64,000 nucleotides of DNA from Bacteroidaceae bacterium (lineage in GTDB: Bacteria; Bacteroidota; Bacteroidia; Bacteroidales; Bacteroidaceae), in contig JAFWPH010000055.1 in the NCBI GenBank assembly GCA_017509605.1, forward strand, positions 17,343 to 81,342. Direction: 5' to 3'. How positions within the stretch are numbered: the stretch's first letter is position 1; every line of letters begins with the position of its first letter. The notes under the pieces are model-generated. The model worked only from the letters and a program-made list of their open reading frames with translations. It was not told the DNA's origin and made no database searches. Of the stretch, positions 18,011 through 27,300 are shown piece after piece. Position numbers and translations under genes: made by a program.

Positions 18011-19381
18011 TTATAATCCTCTGACTTTATAAGTGCGCCAACCATAGAAGGCTATGATGATAAAGCAGATGAAGGGGAGGATGAACGAAGCGTTGACGGC
18101 AGGCATTCCGACTACTGTACCCTGGTCGATGATCAAAGCCTGAATTGGGGGGAGAACCGAACCACCGAGAATGGCCATAATCAGGCCAGCCGCTCCAAAC
18201 TTGGCATCATCTCCAAGTCCGTCAAGCGCGATTCCATAGATGGTTGGAAACATCAGCGACATACACCCACTGACGCATACCAAGCTATAGAGTCCAAGAC
18301 GATTCTGGAAGAGGATAACACCTAAGGTGAATATCATTCCCAAGACAGCGAAGATAGCCAGGAGTTTAGCGGGTTTGAGCCATTTCATCAGATAAGTGGC
18401 AATGAACCTTGAGCAAATGAAGAACAGCATCGCCATAATATTATAGCCTTGGCTGAGTACCTCGGCATTTCTTTCCGTCATCGGTCCCGACGTGTCGATC
18501 CCCAGAATGCTTCCGATACCACGCTCCAATGCTGTGTAATTGCCTTCAGCCAGCAACAGCCTTGTGCCATACTGTATGATAAAGGTCCAGCACATGATTT
18601 GCGCTCCGACATAAAAGAACTGTGCTATGACACCTTCCCGATAGAATTTGATTGCGAAAATGCGCTTGATGGTGGCGATGAAATGGACGTCATGGCTCTG
18701 GTCACCATTCTTTGGCATCTTCGCAAAAAGTATGATCAGGAACATGACGACAATGACGATTCCTATAGCCAGATACGGTGAGATGAGTACACTGAGGTCA
18801 GAATCTTTTAAAGCCTCGAATTCGTTGTCGTTCAAAAGCGCCCTTTCTTCACTGCTCAGAGGATTCAGTTTGGCCTGAATGAAATTCATGGCGACGAACA
18901 TACCGATGATGCTACCGCAAGGATTGAAGCATTGCGCCAGGTTGAGACGTCGTGTGGCGGTTTCTTCCGGTCCCATGGTCAGGATGTAGGGATTACATGA
19001 TGTTTCCAGGAAAGACAGTCCACAAGTCATGATGAAATAGGCGATGAGGAAACAGCCATAAACTCCGATGGCTTTTGCGGGGAAAAACAGCAAGGCACCT
19101 GTTGCGTAGAGCCCGAGTCCCATCAACACGCCAGCTTTGTAAGAAAACTTACGAATAAAGACAGCAGCAGGGAAGGCCATACAGAAGTATCCGCCATAGA
19201 AAGCCACCTGCACCAATGTTCCCTCCGTCACATTCATACGGAAGATTTTGGAGAAAGCCTTCACCATCGGGTTGGTGATGTCGTTGGCGAATCCCCAGAG
19301 TGCGAAACAGAATGTCACGAGAATGAACGGAATGAGAAAACTCACTCCATCCTTTTTAATTAAAGAATTGTCGCTTTTCAT
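18011..19381 (-). CDS. fucP: L-fucose:H+ symporter, major facilitator superfamily
   Basis: The 456-residue protein (start 19381, MKSDNSLIKKDG) has about twelve hydrophobic spans. It carries FucP-family signatures: FALWGFANDITNPMVKAFSKIF in the first span with its acidic residue, YGGYFCMAFPAA, and GLSFLETSCNPYILTMGPE in span 4-5. It imports L-fucose by proton symport across the inner membrane. It sits 44 bases after fucI. A fragment of the AAAAATGGAAGT-type repeat lies directly before its start codon. Confidence 0.93.
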   Translation of the reverse strand: MKSDNSLIKKDGVSFLIPFILVTFCFALWGFANDITNPMVKAFSKIFRMNVTEGTLVQVAFYGGYFCMAFPAAVFIRKFSYKAGVLMGLGLYATGALLFFPAKAIGVYGCFLIAYFIMTCGLSFLETSCNPYILTMGPEETATRRLNLAQCFNPCGSIIGMFVAMNFIQAKLNPLSSEERALLNDNEFEALKDSDLSVLISPYLAIGIVIVVMFLIILFAKMPKNGDQSHDVHFIATIKRIFAIKFYREGVIAQFFYVGAQIMCWTFIIQYGTRLLLAEGNYTALERGIGSILGIDTSGPMTERNAEVLSQGYNIMAMLFFICSRFIATYLMKWLKPAKLLAIFAVLGMIFTLGVILFQNRLGLYSLVCVSGCMSLMFPTIYGIALDGLGDDAKFGAAGLIMAILGGSVLPPIQALIIDQGTVVGMPAVNASFILPFICFIIIAFYGWRTYKVRGL

Positions 19382-19382
19382 T

Positions 19383-19430
19383 ATTACTCCCATTTTTCAT
19401 TTTTACTTTCGTAGAGAAAGTTTAGTTATT
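19383..19430 (-). repeat. Short relative of the structured repeat, before fucP
   Basis: Read on the minus strand, AACTAAACTTTC, then GTAAAAATGAAAAATGGGAGTAAT, corresponds to the start of the 62084-62288 element (ACTCAACTTTC, GTAAAAATGGAAGT units). The hairpin part is missing. It ends at the fucP start codon. Confidence 0.6.
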
Positions 19431-21246
19431 TATATATAGGTCCGAAGTTAGCGCATGCGCGGTAGTCAGCCCCTTCCTTGTCCATGCCAAAGGCGTTCCA
19501 TGCTGATGGCCGGAAGATGTCGTTGTCGCTGAGATTGTGCATGCAAACAGGTATTCTCAAGATGGATGCCAAAGTGATGAGATCCGCCCCGATGTGTCCG
19601 TAAGCGATGGCTCCATGGTTGGCTCCCCAGTTATTCATCACGGAATAGACGTCCTTGAAGGCGTCCTTTTTCTCGTCAAGCCTTGGGACGAACCATGTTG
19701 TGGGCCATGTGGGGTCAGTTCGTTTGTCGAGAATGTCGTGCTGCTCCTTGGGCAGTTCGGCAGTCCATCCCTCCGCGATTTGGAGGACAGGTCCGAGTCC
19801 ATGGACCATGTTGAGGCGCAGCATAGTCATTGGCATTCCTGCCTTTGAGACAAAATGAGCTGAATAGCCGCCTCCGCGGAAATAGTCACGGTCAGCCGGC
19901 ATCCAGTTTGTTGCCTTGAGGCATGCCTCCACATCCTGTTGGGTCATGTTCCAAGGTTCCTTGATGGTGGCTTTTCCCTCGGCATCGGTCATGGCACCAG
20001 TGGCGTCGAGTGTAGTGGCTCCCGAGTTGATGAGATGGATGAAACCGTTCTTTGCCAGGCCCTCAGGAGCTTTACCAGTGACACGTTCCACAGCCTGAGG
20101 ACTCCAATAAGTACGGACATCGGAGAACATCACGCCACGGTTGGTGAGCAGATGTCCGAAGAGCATGGCCATACCATTGCAGAAGTCGTTCTCTGTGGCG
20201 AGAATCTTCGCCTCGCGTATTCCGTTCCAGTCGAAAGAGGTGCAGAGGAGTGACTCTGGAAAGTCGAAGTTGGGTTTGTAGTCCGTCCACTGACGTTGTC
20301 CCTGCACACCAGCCGCGATGGCGTTATGTCCGAGCGATTCCTCCTTGTATCCCATCTCCAGTAGTTTCGGATTGCCTTCTATCAGGTCGCGGATGATCAT
20401 CATGTTCTTCACCGTGAATTCCCAGTCTGCATCCTTCTCCTCACGATTCTTCCCCTTTCCTTTCCCTTTGAAGGTAGTCATAGGAATGCCGGGGAAAAGG
20501 GCGCGGTCCTCATTATAGTCGTGTCCTTCCTGTGGTTTGCAATATTGATCAACCCACTCCATGGCCTTCTTGAATTCCTCGTGGTCGTAGATGCCGAAAT
20601 CCACACGACGGAGAATCTCCACCAGTTCCACGTATTCTGTCCTCATGCCAAGGTATTGCTGGAGGAAGTCGGCGTTGACAATACTGCCAGCGATACCCAT
20701 GCAGGTGTTTCCGAGGGAGAGATAGGATTTCCCCCTCATGGTGGCCACCGCTTGAGCGGCACGTGCAAAACGAAGGATTTTCTCAGCCACGTCAGCGGGT
20801 ATGGTGTTGTCGTCGAGGTCTTGCACGTCGTGTCCGTAGATGCCGAACGCGGGCAGTCCCTTCTGTGCATGTGCAGCCAGCACAGCTGCGAGATAGACAG
20901 CTCCGGGCCTTTCCGTTCCGTTGAATCCCCAGACCGCTTTCGGGTAGTACGGATTCATGTCCATGGTTTCCGACCCGTAGCACCAGCATGATGTAACTGT
21001 GATGGTGCTACCCACTCCCTCTCGTTCGAACTTCTCTGCGCATGCAGCGCTTTCGGCCACTCGTCCGATGGTGGTGTCAGCGATGACACATTCCACAGGA
21101 GAGCCATCACCATTTTTCAGATTGCCGCTGATGAGTTCAGCCACAGCACGAGCCAAGGCCATGGTTTTGTCTTCCAGGCTCTCTCGTACCCCGCCTTGAC
21201 GACCGTCAATGGTCGGGCGGATGCCTATTTTGGGATATTTATTCAT
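19426..21246 (-). CDS. fucI: L-fucose isomerase
   Basis: The 606-residue protein begins [28 protein letters not shown], the characteristic FucI N terminus. [28 protein letters not shown] and [16 protein letters not shown] are strongly conserved in the family. It converts L-fucose to L-fuculose with Mn2+. The length is close to the ~590 residues usual for the family. The kinase and aldolase that would follow in the classical pathway are not in this window. Confidence 0.96.
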   Translation of the reverse strand: MNKYPKIGIRPTIDGRQGGVRESLEDKTMALARAVAELISGNLKNGDGSPVECVIADTTIGRVAESAACAEKFEREGVGSTITVTSCWCYGSETMDMNPYYPKAVWGFNGTERPGAVYLAAVLAAHAQKGLPAFGIYGHDVQDLDDNTIPADVAEKILRFARAAQAVATMRGKSYLSLGNTCMGIAGSIVNADFLQQYLGMRTEYVELVEILRRVDFGIYDHEEFKKAMEWVDQYCKPQEGHDYNEDRALFPGIPMTTFKGKGKGKNREEKDADWEFTVKNMMIIRDLIEGNPKLLEMGYKEESLGHNAIAAGVQGQRQWTDYKPNFDFPESLLCTSFDWNGIREAKILATENDFCNGMAMLFGHLLTNRGVMFSDVRTYWSPQAVERVTGKAPEGLAKNGFIHLINSGATTLDATGAMTDAEGKATIKEPWNMTQQDVEACLKATNWMPADRDYFRGGGYSAHFVSKAGMPMTMLRLNMVHGLGPVLQIAEGWTAELPKEQHDILDKRTDPTWPTTWFVPRLDEKKDAFKDVYSVMNNWGANHGAIAYGHIGADLITLASILRIPVCMHNLSDNDIFRPSAWNAFGMDKEGADYRACANFGPIYK

Positions 21247-21276
21247 CTGTTTGATAAGGTTAGTGATTATTTTAGT

Positions 21277-21331
21277 TTTTTTCGTTATTTCGTTATAACG
21301 TTATTTCGTTATAACGCTATTTTGTTATTTC
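21277..21331. repeat. CGTTATAACG / TTATTTCG palindromic repeats
   Basis: Two perfect CGTTATAACG palindromes are interspersed with repeated TTATTTCG between the amidohydrolase and fucI genes. The same motif family appears at 41385-41456. Confidence 0.75.
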
Positions 21332-21340
21332 GAAAAGGCT

Positions 21341-22273
21341 TTATTCCGACATGTTTTTGATGTAGGGGAGGTCTGGGAGGTTGTGGAAACCATAGAAACG
21401 CATAGCGTTCCCCCCAAGGAAGTCTTGTTTCTCCGCCTCGGTCAGTTCGGTAGTCTTTTCAACGAAGTCGTAGGACATACGGTAAGTAATAGCCGTGATG
21501 GTGCGGGGATAGTCGCTTCCCCACATCAAGCGGTCCATTCCCACCATATCGGCAGCCTCGCGTATTTTCTTAACCGCTGTGGGGAACGGATAGAACTCGC
21601 TGTTGTAGAGCCACGTGATGCCACCCGACTCCACCATGACATTCTCACCTGCAAGTGCAAGTCCCACCTGGGAGCGGAACGACGCAGTGGTAGGCATTCC
21701 GAAATGGCCGATGGCCACTTTCAGCCGTGGACACTCCTGTATCACCTCTTTCATCTCTGCGATTTGCTGTTCGTCATCATCAAGACACATTGAGAGCACC
21801 ATGCCTTTTTCCTCCAAGAACTTGAACATGGTCATCATCGAAAGCAAAGGATTCTGCTTATCTGTGAAGTATTGTGGTTGTGCTTGAGCGATGCTTTTCA
21901 GTCGATGACCAGGTATAGCAATCCCCTTGAGTCCATCATTGAGACACTGTTCAGCCTCTTCACGGCAGAGCGCCATTCCCATGCAGAAGAATCGGTCGGG
22001 ATAACGGTGTTGCACGTCCTTGAGGTATTCATTCTGGTTGCCGTCGATGATTTCCTGTACCACCACGGCAGCGCCTACCTGTGCATAGTTCATGTTCGAG
22101 AGGAAGACCTCAGCGGAGTTCACGCTGTCGATTATGAATGGCGGCATCATTTGCACTTCTTCGCCAAAGAAGATGCTTCTTCCATTGGGCAAAGACTTGA
22201 TGACCTTACCGTCAACGATGGCGTCTTGTTTCAGCCAAAGATGCGAATGTGCATCGATTATGAGTTTGCCCAT
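21341..22273 (-). CDS. Amidohydrolase-2 family hydrolase, putative sugar lactonase
   Basis: The 310-residue protein opens with LIIDAHSHLWL, the HxH metal-binding motif after strand 1 of the amidohydrolase barrel. KVAIGHFGMP supplies a later His, and MWGSDYPRT carries the usual catalytic Asp after strand 8. Relatives in fucose loci hydrolyse L-fuconolactone to L-fuconate. Its start overlaps the end of the aldo/keto reductase gene by 16 bases, consistent with coupled translation and with a dehydrogenase-lactonase pair. Confidence 0.85.
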   Translation of the reverse strand: MGKLIIDAHSHLWLKQDAIVDGKVIKSLPNGRSIFFGEEVQMMPPFIIDSVNSAEVFLSNMNYAQVGAAVVVQEIIDGNQNEYLKDVQHRYPDRFFCMGMALCREEAEQCLNDGLKGIAIPGHRLKSIAQAQPQYFTDKQNPLLSMMTMFKFLEEKGMVLSMCLDDDEQQIAEMKEVIQECPRLKVAIGHFGMPTTASFRSQVGLALAGENVMVESGGITWLYNSEFYPFPTAVKKIREAADMVGMDRLMWGSDYPRTITAITYRMSYDFVEKTTELTEAEKQDFLGGNAMRFYGFHNLPDLPYIKNMSE

Positions 22274-23205
22274 GTCACACGCTGTTGATTACCGATGATC
22301 TTTTTCACTTCGTTCACGAGATCCCAGTCGGGTTCCTCGTTAGCCCATTCGATATTACGACGGACGTTAACGGGATTAGCAGACGAGAACAGTGTTGCCG
22401 CGATGCGTGGATTGCTCACAGAGAACTGTACAGCCAGTTTCTCGATGGGATAGCCTTTGCTCTCACAGAACTCAGCGGCCTTGGCGCAGACCTCCACCAA
22501 AGGTTTCGGTGCGGGGTGCCATGCCGGCACTCCTCGTTTGGAGAGCAGTCCCATGCTAAGCGGTGAGGCATTGACAACCCCTACCCCATTCTGCTCGAAG
22601 AAATCGAGGTAATCAGTCAGCGCATCGTCGTTGATGCAGTAATGGCAGAAATTGAGCACACTTTCAACAGTGCCCTTTGGTGAATGTTGCACCACCCATT
22701 TCAGGTTATCCAGCTGCAGGTCGGTGATGCCGACATGCCCCACGACACCTTTCTCACGCAACTCCACGAGTGCAGGCAGAGTCTCATCCACGACCTTCTG
22801 CAATCCTCCGGGGAGTGCGGCCTGGAACTCTATGTCGTGTACATTGATGAGGTCGATGTAGTCGATGTTAAGACGGTCCATGCTCTCATAAACACTCTCC
22901 GTAGCACGTTTAGCAGAATAGTCCCACGTGTTGACCCCATCCTTGCCATATCGTCCGACCTTGGTGCTGAGATAATACTTGTCTCGGGGAATCAGTTTCA
23001 GTGCCTTTCCAAGTACTGTTTCCGCCTTGTAGTGTCCGTAGTAGGGGCTGACGTCGATGAAATTGATGCCACCCTCGATGGCCGTTTCGACAGCCTCGAT
23101 GCTTTCTTTTTCTTTTGTCTCGTGAAAGACACTTCCAAGCGATGATGCCCCGAAAGCCAATGAAGAAAGGCTCATGCCTGTATGTCCAAGTTCTGTGTAT
23201 CGCAT
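22258..23205 (-). CDS. Aldo/keto reductase, putative L-fucose (aldose 1-) dehydrogenase
   Basis: Starting at 23205 (MRYTELGHTGMSLSSLAFGASSLG) gives 315 residues; an ATG two codons earlier is possible. The AKR catalytic residues are visible: Asp and Tyr in FIDVSPYYGHYKAE, Lys in YLSTKVGRYG and His in INVHDIEF. The sequence is close in style to D-threo-aldose/L-fucose and L-galactose dehydrogenases, which oxidise C1 to a lactone with NAD(P)+. It is the first gene of the seven-gene fucose operon and overlaps the lactonase-like gene. Confidence 0.87.
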   Translation of the reverse strand: MRYTELGHTGMSLSSLAFGASSLGSVFHETKEKESIEAVETAIEGGINFIDVSPYYGHYKAETVLGKALKLIPRDKYYLSTKVGRYGKDGVNTWDYSAKRATESVYESMDRLNIDYIDLINVHDIEFQAALPGGLQKVVDETLPALVELREKGVVGHVGITDLQLDNLKWVVQHSPKGTVESVLNFCHYCINDDALTDYLDFFEQNGVGVVNASPLSMGLLSKRGVPAWHPAPKPLVEVCAKAAEFCESKGYPIEKLAVQFSVSNPRIAATLFSSANPVNVRRNIEWANEEPDWDLVNEVKKIIGNQQRVTWANS

Positions 23206-23227
23206 AATCATTTATTTATTTGTTGTG

Positions 23228-23235
23228 CAAAAATA
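23228..23235 (-). promoter_or_regulatory. -7 element (TATTTTTG) for the fucose operon
   Basis: TATTTTTG on the minus strand fits TAnnTTTG about 25 bases before the first operon gene. There is no TTG box at proper distance, which would fit a promoter that needs the neighbouring AraC-type activator (inference). Confidence 0.45.
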
Positions 23236-23291
23236 CGAATAAGCTGTTTGGTTATAGCGGATAATAAGAAAAGAGAGTAGGACAAAATTGA

Positions 23292-24149
23292 CTATCGCAT
23301 CGTGTTTCTATACATTTGTGGTGTTTTTCCCGTTGTTTTCTTGAACATCCTGATGAAATATGAATAATCGTTGAATCCCAGTTCGTAGGCGATGTCCTTG
23401 ACAGGCATCTCCTCGGTGATGAGCAGCAGTTGCGCCCTCTCCACCTTTTTCTGGTTGATGTATTTGAGTGGAGAACTTCCGAGGTCTTGTTTGAAAAGGC
23501 GTATCAGATAAGGTTTGGTCACACATGCCACCTCAGCCAGTTCATCGATGTCAATATCGTTACATATATGATTGTTGATGTAGCTGAGCACTTTCTGCAT
23601 GCGTTCGTTGGTTGTCCACATTCGGGGTGTAGCATGTTCAAGGAATCTCGAGAAAAGCGTGAGTGTAGCCCCTCTTAGCCTCATCTTATCGAAGAGAGGC
23701 ATGTCGTTGTAACGCTTCACAAATCCCGAAAATGAAGACTGGTTATCGTAAGCTGTAGGGTCACTGGCTGGCAGTTGAGCCTCAGGATGCAATTGGCACA
23801 TCATGTCGAGCAACAGTCTATCCACTTCAGACCCGTCCACTTCGGTGGGGAAATCATAGAACTCGAAAGCGTTGGTTTCTGCCTTAAATGCCTCATAAAC
23901 ATGCAGGTAATAATGTGAGAACCATTCATTACATTCATAATCGTGCATGGTGTATGCAGGGATGATGTAAAGATGATTGGGTCTGAGTTCACATGAAGTG
24001 TTGTGCATGTGGAGATAAGCCCTTCCCTCGGTAACATAAAAAATACGGGTAAAGGGTGAGAAAACATTCTTCCAGTTCCAGTCGGCATTATGCTCTGCAT
24101 ATCCTACGTTGAGCATGAGAAGGTTGAGTGCTTCGATTGGTATTTGCAT
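23292..24149 (-). CDS. AraC-family transcriptional regulator
   Basis: The 285-residue protein (start 24149, MQIPIEALNLLML; four codons upstream is an alternative) has an N-terminal cupin-like sensing domain with IIPAYTMHDYECNEWFSHYYLHV, and two C-terminal helix-turn-helix motifs (IDELAEVACVTKPYLIRLFK and VKDIAYELGFNDYSYFIRMFKK). It is placed between the fucose operon and the divergent large fucosidase gene, so it is the natural candidate for a fucose-responsive activator of both. The effector is inferred from context only. Confidence 0.9.
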   Translation of the reverse strand: MQIPIEALNLLMLNVGYAEHNADWNWKNVFSPFTRIFYVTEGRAYLHMHNTSCELRPNHLYIIPAYTMHDYECNEWFSHYYLHVYEAFKAETNAFEFYDFPTEVDGSEVDRLLLDMMCQLHPEAQLPASDPTAYDNQSSFSGFVKRYNDMPLFDKMRLRGATLTLFSRFLEHATPRMWTTNERMQKVLSYINNHICNDIDIDELAEVACVTKPYLIRLFKQDLGSSPLKYINQKKVERAQLLLITEEMPVKDIAYELGFNDYSYFIRMFKKTTGKTPQMYRNTMR

Positions 24150-24176
24150 AAAAACTGTCAATTAAGGTTGTGGTTA

Positions 24177-24203
24177 CAAAATTAGACATTATTTATATAA
24201 CAA
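24177..24203 (-). promoter_or_regulatory. Promoter of the AraC-family gene
   Basis: On the minus strand TTTTTTG ends at 24201 and TAATTTTG lies at 24177-24184; the 16-base spacing is slightly short for this promoter class. Confidence 0.5.
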
Positions 24204-24344
24204 AAAAGTGATTTTGCAATTTTGTCCTATTTTTTTGCAATATTATTAGATGGACGGGGGTTCTTTTTGTTGTTAATTTGCAACCGTATTTTGGATGTGT
24301 TGTATTTTGATTGACTAAACTAATTAACTATTTATACCCTTATT

Positions 24345-27300
24345 ATGAGAAAATTATCCTTTATCGTATGTATGCTGGTCTTAGGCCTAAACGCCTCTGC
24401 CCAGCAAGGCAATGTTGCCGTCGAGACCGGTCCGTTCACAGCAGACTGGCAGTCGTTGGACGCATGGGAGTGTCCTGAATGGTTCAAGGACGCCAAGTTC
24501 GGCATCTGGGCCCACTGGGGTCCTCAGTGTCACGCAGAAGACGGCGACTGGTATGCCCGTTTCATGTACTATGACGGCAGCGGCCAGAACAGATGGCATT
24601 GGGACCACTTTGGCGACCCAGCCGAGTTTGGTTTGAAAGAACTCTGCAACGACTGGAAAGCCCAGAACTGGAACCCAGAATCGTTGGTTAACCTCTACAA
24701 AAGCGTAGGCGCCCGCTATTTCATGGCATTAGGCAACCACCACGACAACTTCGACCTTTGGAACTCTCCTTATCAAGAATGGAACTCCGTGAACGTAGGT
24801 CCGAAAAAAGACATCATCAAGGGATGGAGCGACGCCTGCAAGAAAGCGGGGTTGCCTCTTGGTGTGAGCATCCATGCCTCTCACGCCTGGACATGGCTCG
24901 AGCCCTCACAGGCATACGATGGCAACCTGACCAAGGCAGACGGTGTTGGCAAGTGGTGGGAAGGCTTGGACCCACAGGAATTGTACGCCCAGAATCACGA
25001 ACACAGCCGTGGCTGGATGGACTCTGGTTCCATTCACAGTCAATGGGATTGGGGCAATGGCGCCAGCCTACCCTCCGAGGCCTACAAGCAGAAATTCCAG
25101 AACCGTGTGCTGGAACTTATTAACGACTATGCTCCCGACATGATTTATTTCGACGACACCGCCATGCCATTCTATGGTTGTGACGACGAAATAGGCAAGA
25201 ACATCCTCGCCCACTACTACAACAAGGCTAACGAAGCAAATTCCGAGGTGGTCGTAACAGGAAAGCAACTGAACACCGCCCAGAAAGAGCACATGCTTTG
25301 GGACGTGGAACGTGGTGTTCCCGACCGTATCCAGGAGAAATACTGGCAGACCTGTACTTGCATAGGATCATGGCATTACGACGTGAACGTCTATAACCGC
25401 GGAGGCTATAAGAGTGCCCAGCAAGTAGTGTGCATGCTTGTCGATATTGTGTCGAAGAACGGCAACTTGTTGTTGTCAGTCCCTGTAAAGAGCGACGGTA
25501 CCATTGACGACAAGGAGCAGAAAATCCTCGCCGACATCAAGGCATGGATGGACATCAACTCAATGAGCATCTACGGCACACGTCCATGGAAGACCTTTGG
25601 TGAGGGACCTTTAGCCGATGCCGCCAACCCGCTGAGTGCCCAGGGCTTTAACGAAGGCAACAACTACTCCTCGAAAGATGTTCGCTACGTGCAGCGCAAT
25701 GACACACTTTTCGCCACCATCATGCGTTGGCCTTCAGGCAAGTCATTCACCTTCCAGAGCCTGGGCAAGAGTTCAGAATACTACAGTGGCAAGGTGAAAA
25801 GCCTTCAGCTGTTGGGTTATGGTGACGTGGAATACAGTGAAGGTATTGACGGAGTGACCGTCACTTTACCCTCGACTCACCCCAACGACATCGCACCAGT
25901 GTTCCAGATTACCTTTGAGCCCGGCACCGACACCCCCGCCACCCTTTTGGAAGTGATTGAGGGATATGAGGCTCGTTTGGCAGAGCTAACCCCTCAGGCC
26001 AGCAATAACACGGGTAAGATGAACAAGAAAGGATTGGACGCTTTCGCCCAGGCGATCGCTGAAGCCCGCACTCACCTGAATGACAGTGAAGCCAACCAGA
26101 AAATCATCCTTGCTTCCTTGAACGAAGCTTACCAGAAGCTCCTCTCAGAGGGTCGCAACCAGCCTGGTGCCCCCATGGATGGTTACGAAGCCGACATCAC
26201 TACCACGGGTCTCATTGAAGCCAGCAATTTCACTGCCTCTGAGATGGGCAAGCGTTTTGGCACCCCTGAAAACTGGACTGTAGAGAACTATGCCATCAAG
26301 ATGACTAACGGTGACACGAAGAACGGTATTGACAGTTATCCTGGCCACAACACCCTGATGCTGGGCCGTTGGTTGAGCGAAGAGGTTCAACCCATCGAAA
26401 GCGACATCACCAACGCACGCATCTATCGCACCGTTCACCTTGAACCAGGCACATACTATTTTGGTGTGTTGTACGAGACCCACTACAACATCTCTGAGTC
26501 GAACTATATCTTTGCAGCCAACACCACCCTTTCCACTCAGGCTGTTGAAGAGAACAGCATCGCTTTCGCCCACAACAATGCTACTGGGGAGGGTAAATGG
26601 TTCGGAATCACCTTCTTCATCGACAAAGCGCAGGATGTGGTACTTGGTTGGCAGGCCGACCTTACCGAAGGCTCCACAGAGCAGGAGTTCCGTGTGAAGG
26701 AAGTGAAATTGCTCAGTTACGGTATGGTGAGCAACGATGCCCTTTTCAACCTTATCCAACGCGCTTGGGAAACGATTGAATCGGTAAAAATCAACAACAA
26801 CACAGGTTACTACCGAAAAGATGCAGCCAATGCGTTGCAAGCAGCCATTGAGACCGCAGAAGAAAAGGTTGACGGTACAGAAGAAGAAGTGGAAGCCGCT
26901 TACGATGCCCTTCAGAATGCCCTTGAGGACTTCTTGAAAAACGGAAAGAACATAGGAGGTTCGCCCATAGGCTCCAACTACGAGGACATCACTATCCAGA
27001 CCTTCCAAGAGTCTGAGAACTTCGCCCGTACTCCTGAGACACAAGATGGTGGACGCTTCGGAGAAACCCTCTACTGGACAGTGGAGAACTTCGGTTTTGA
27101 CCATCAAGCCGGCATCGACAACAACCCTGGATACGACTGCCTTCATTTGGAGGTGTGGTGGAACAGCAACGCCTTCCCCGAGCATGGCTATGACATCGCC
27201 AACGCCCGTCTCTACCAAAAGGCAGAACTGCCAGCAGGACGCTATTATTTGGGCGCAGCTTACTCCCCATTCGAGCCTAACGACGAGAGTTGGATATTCG

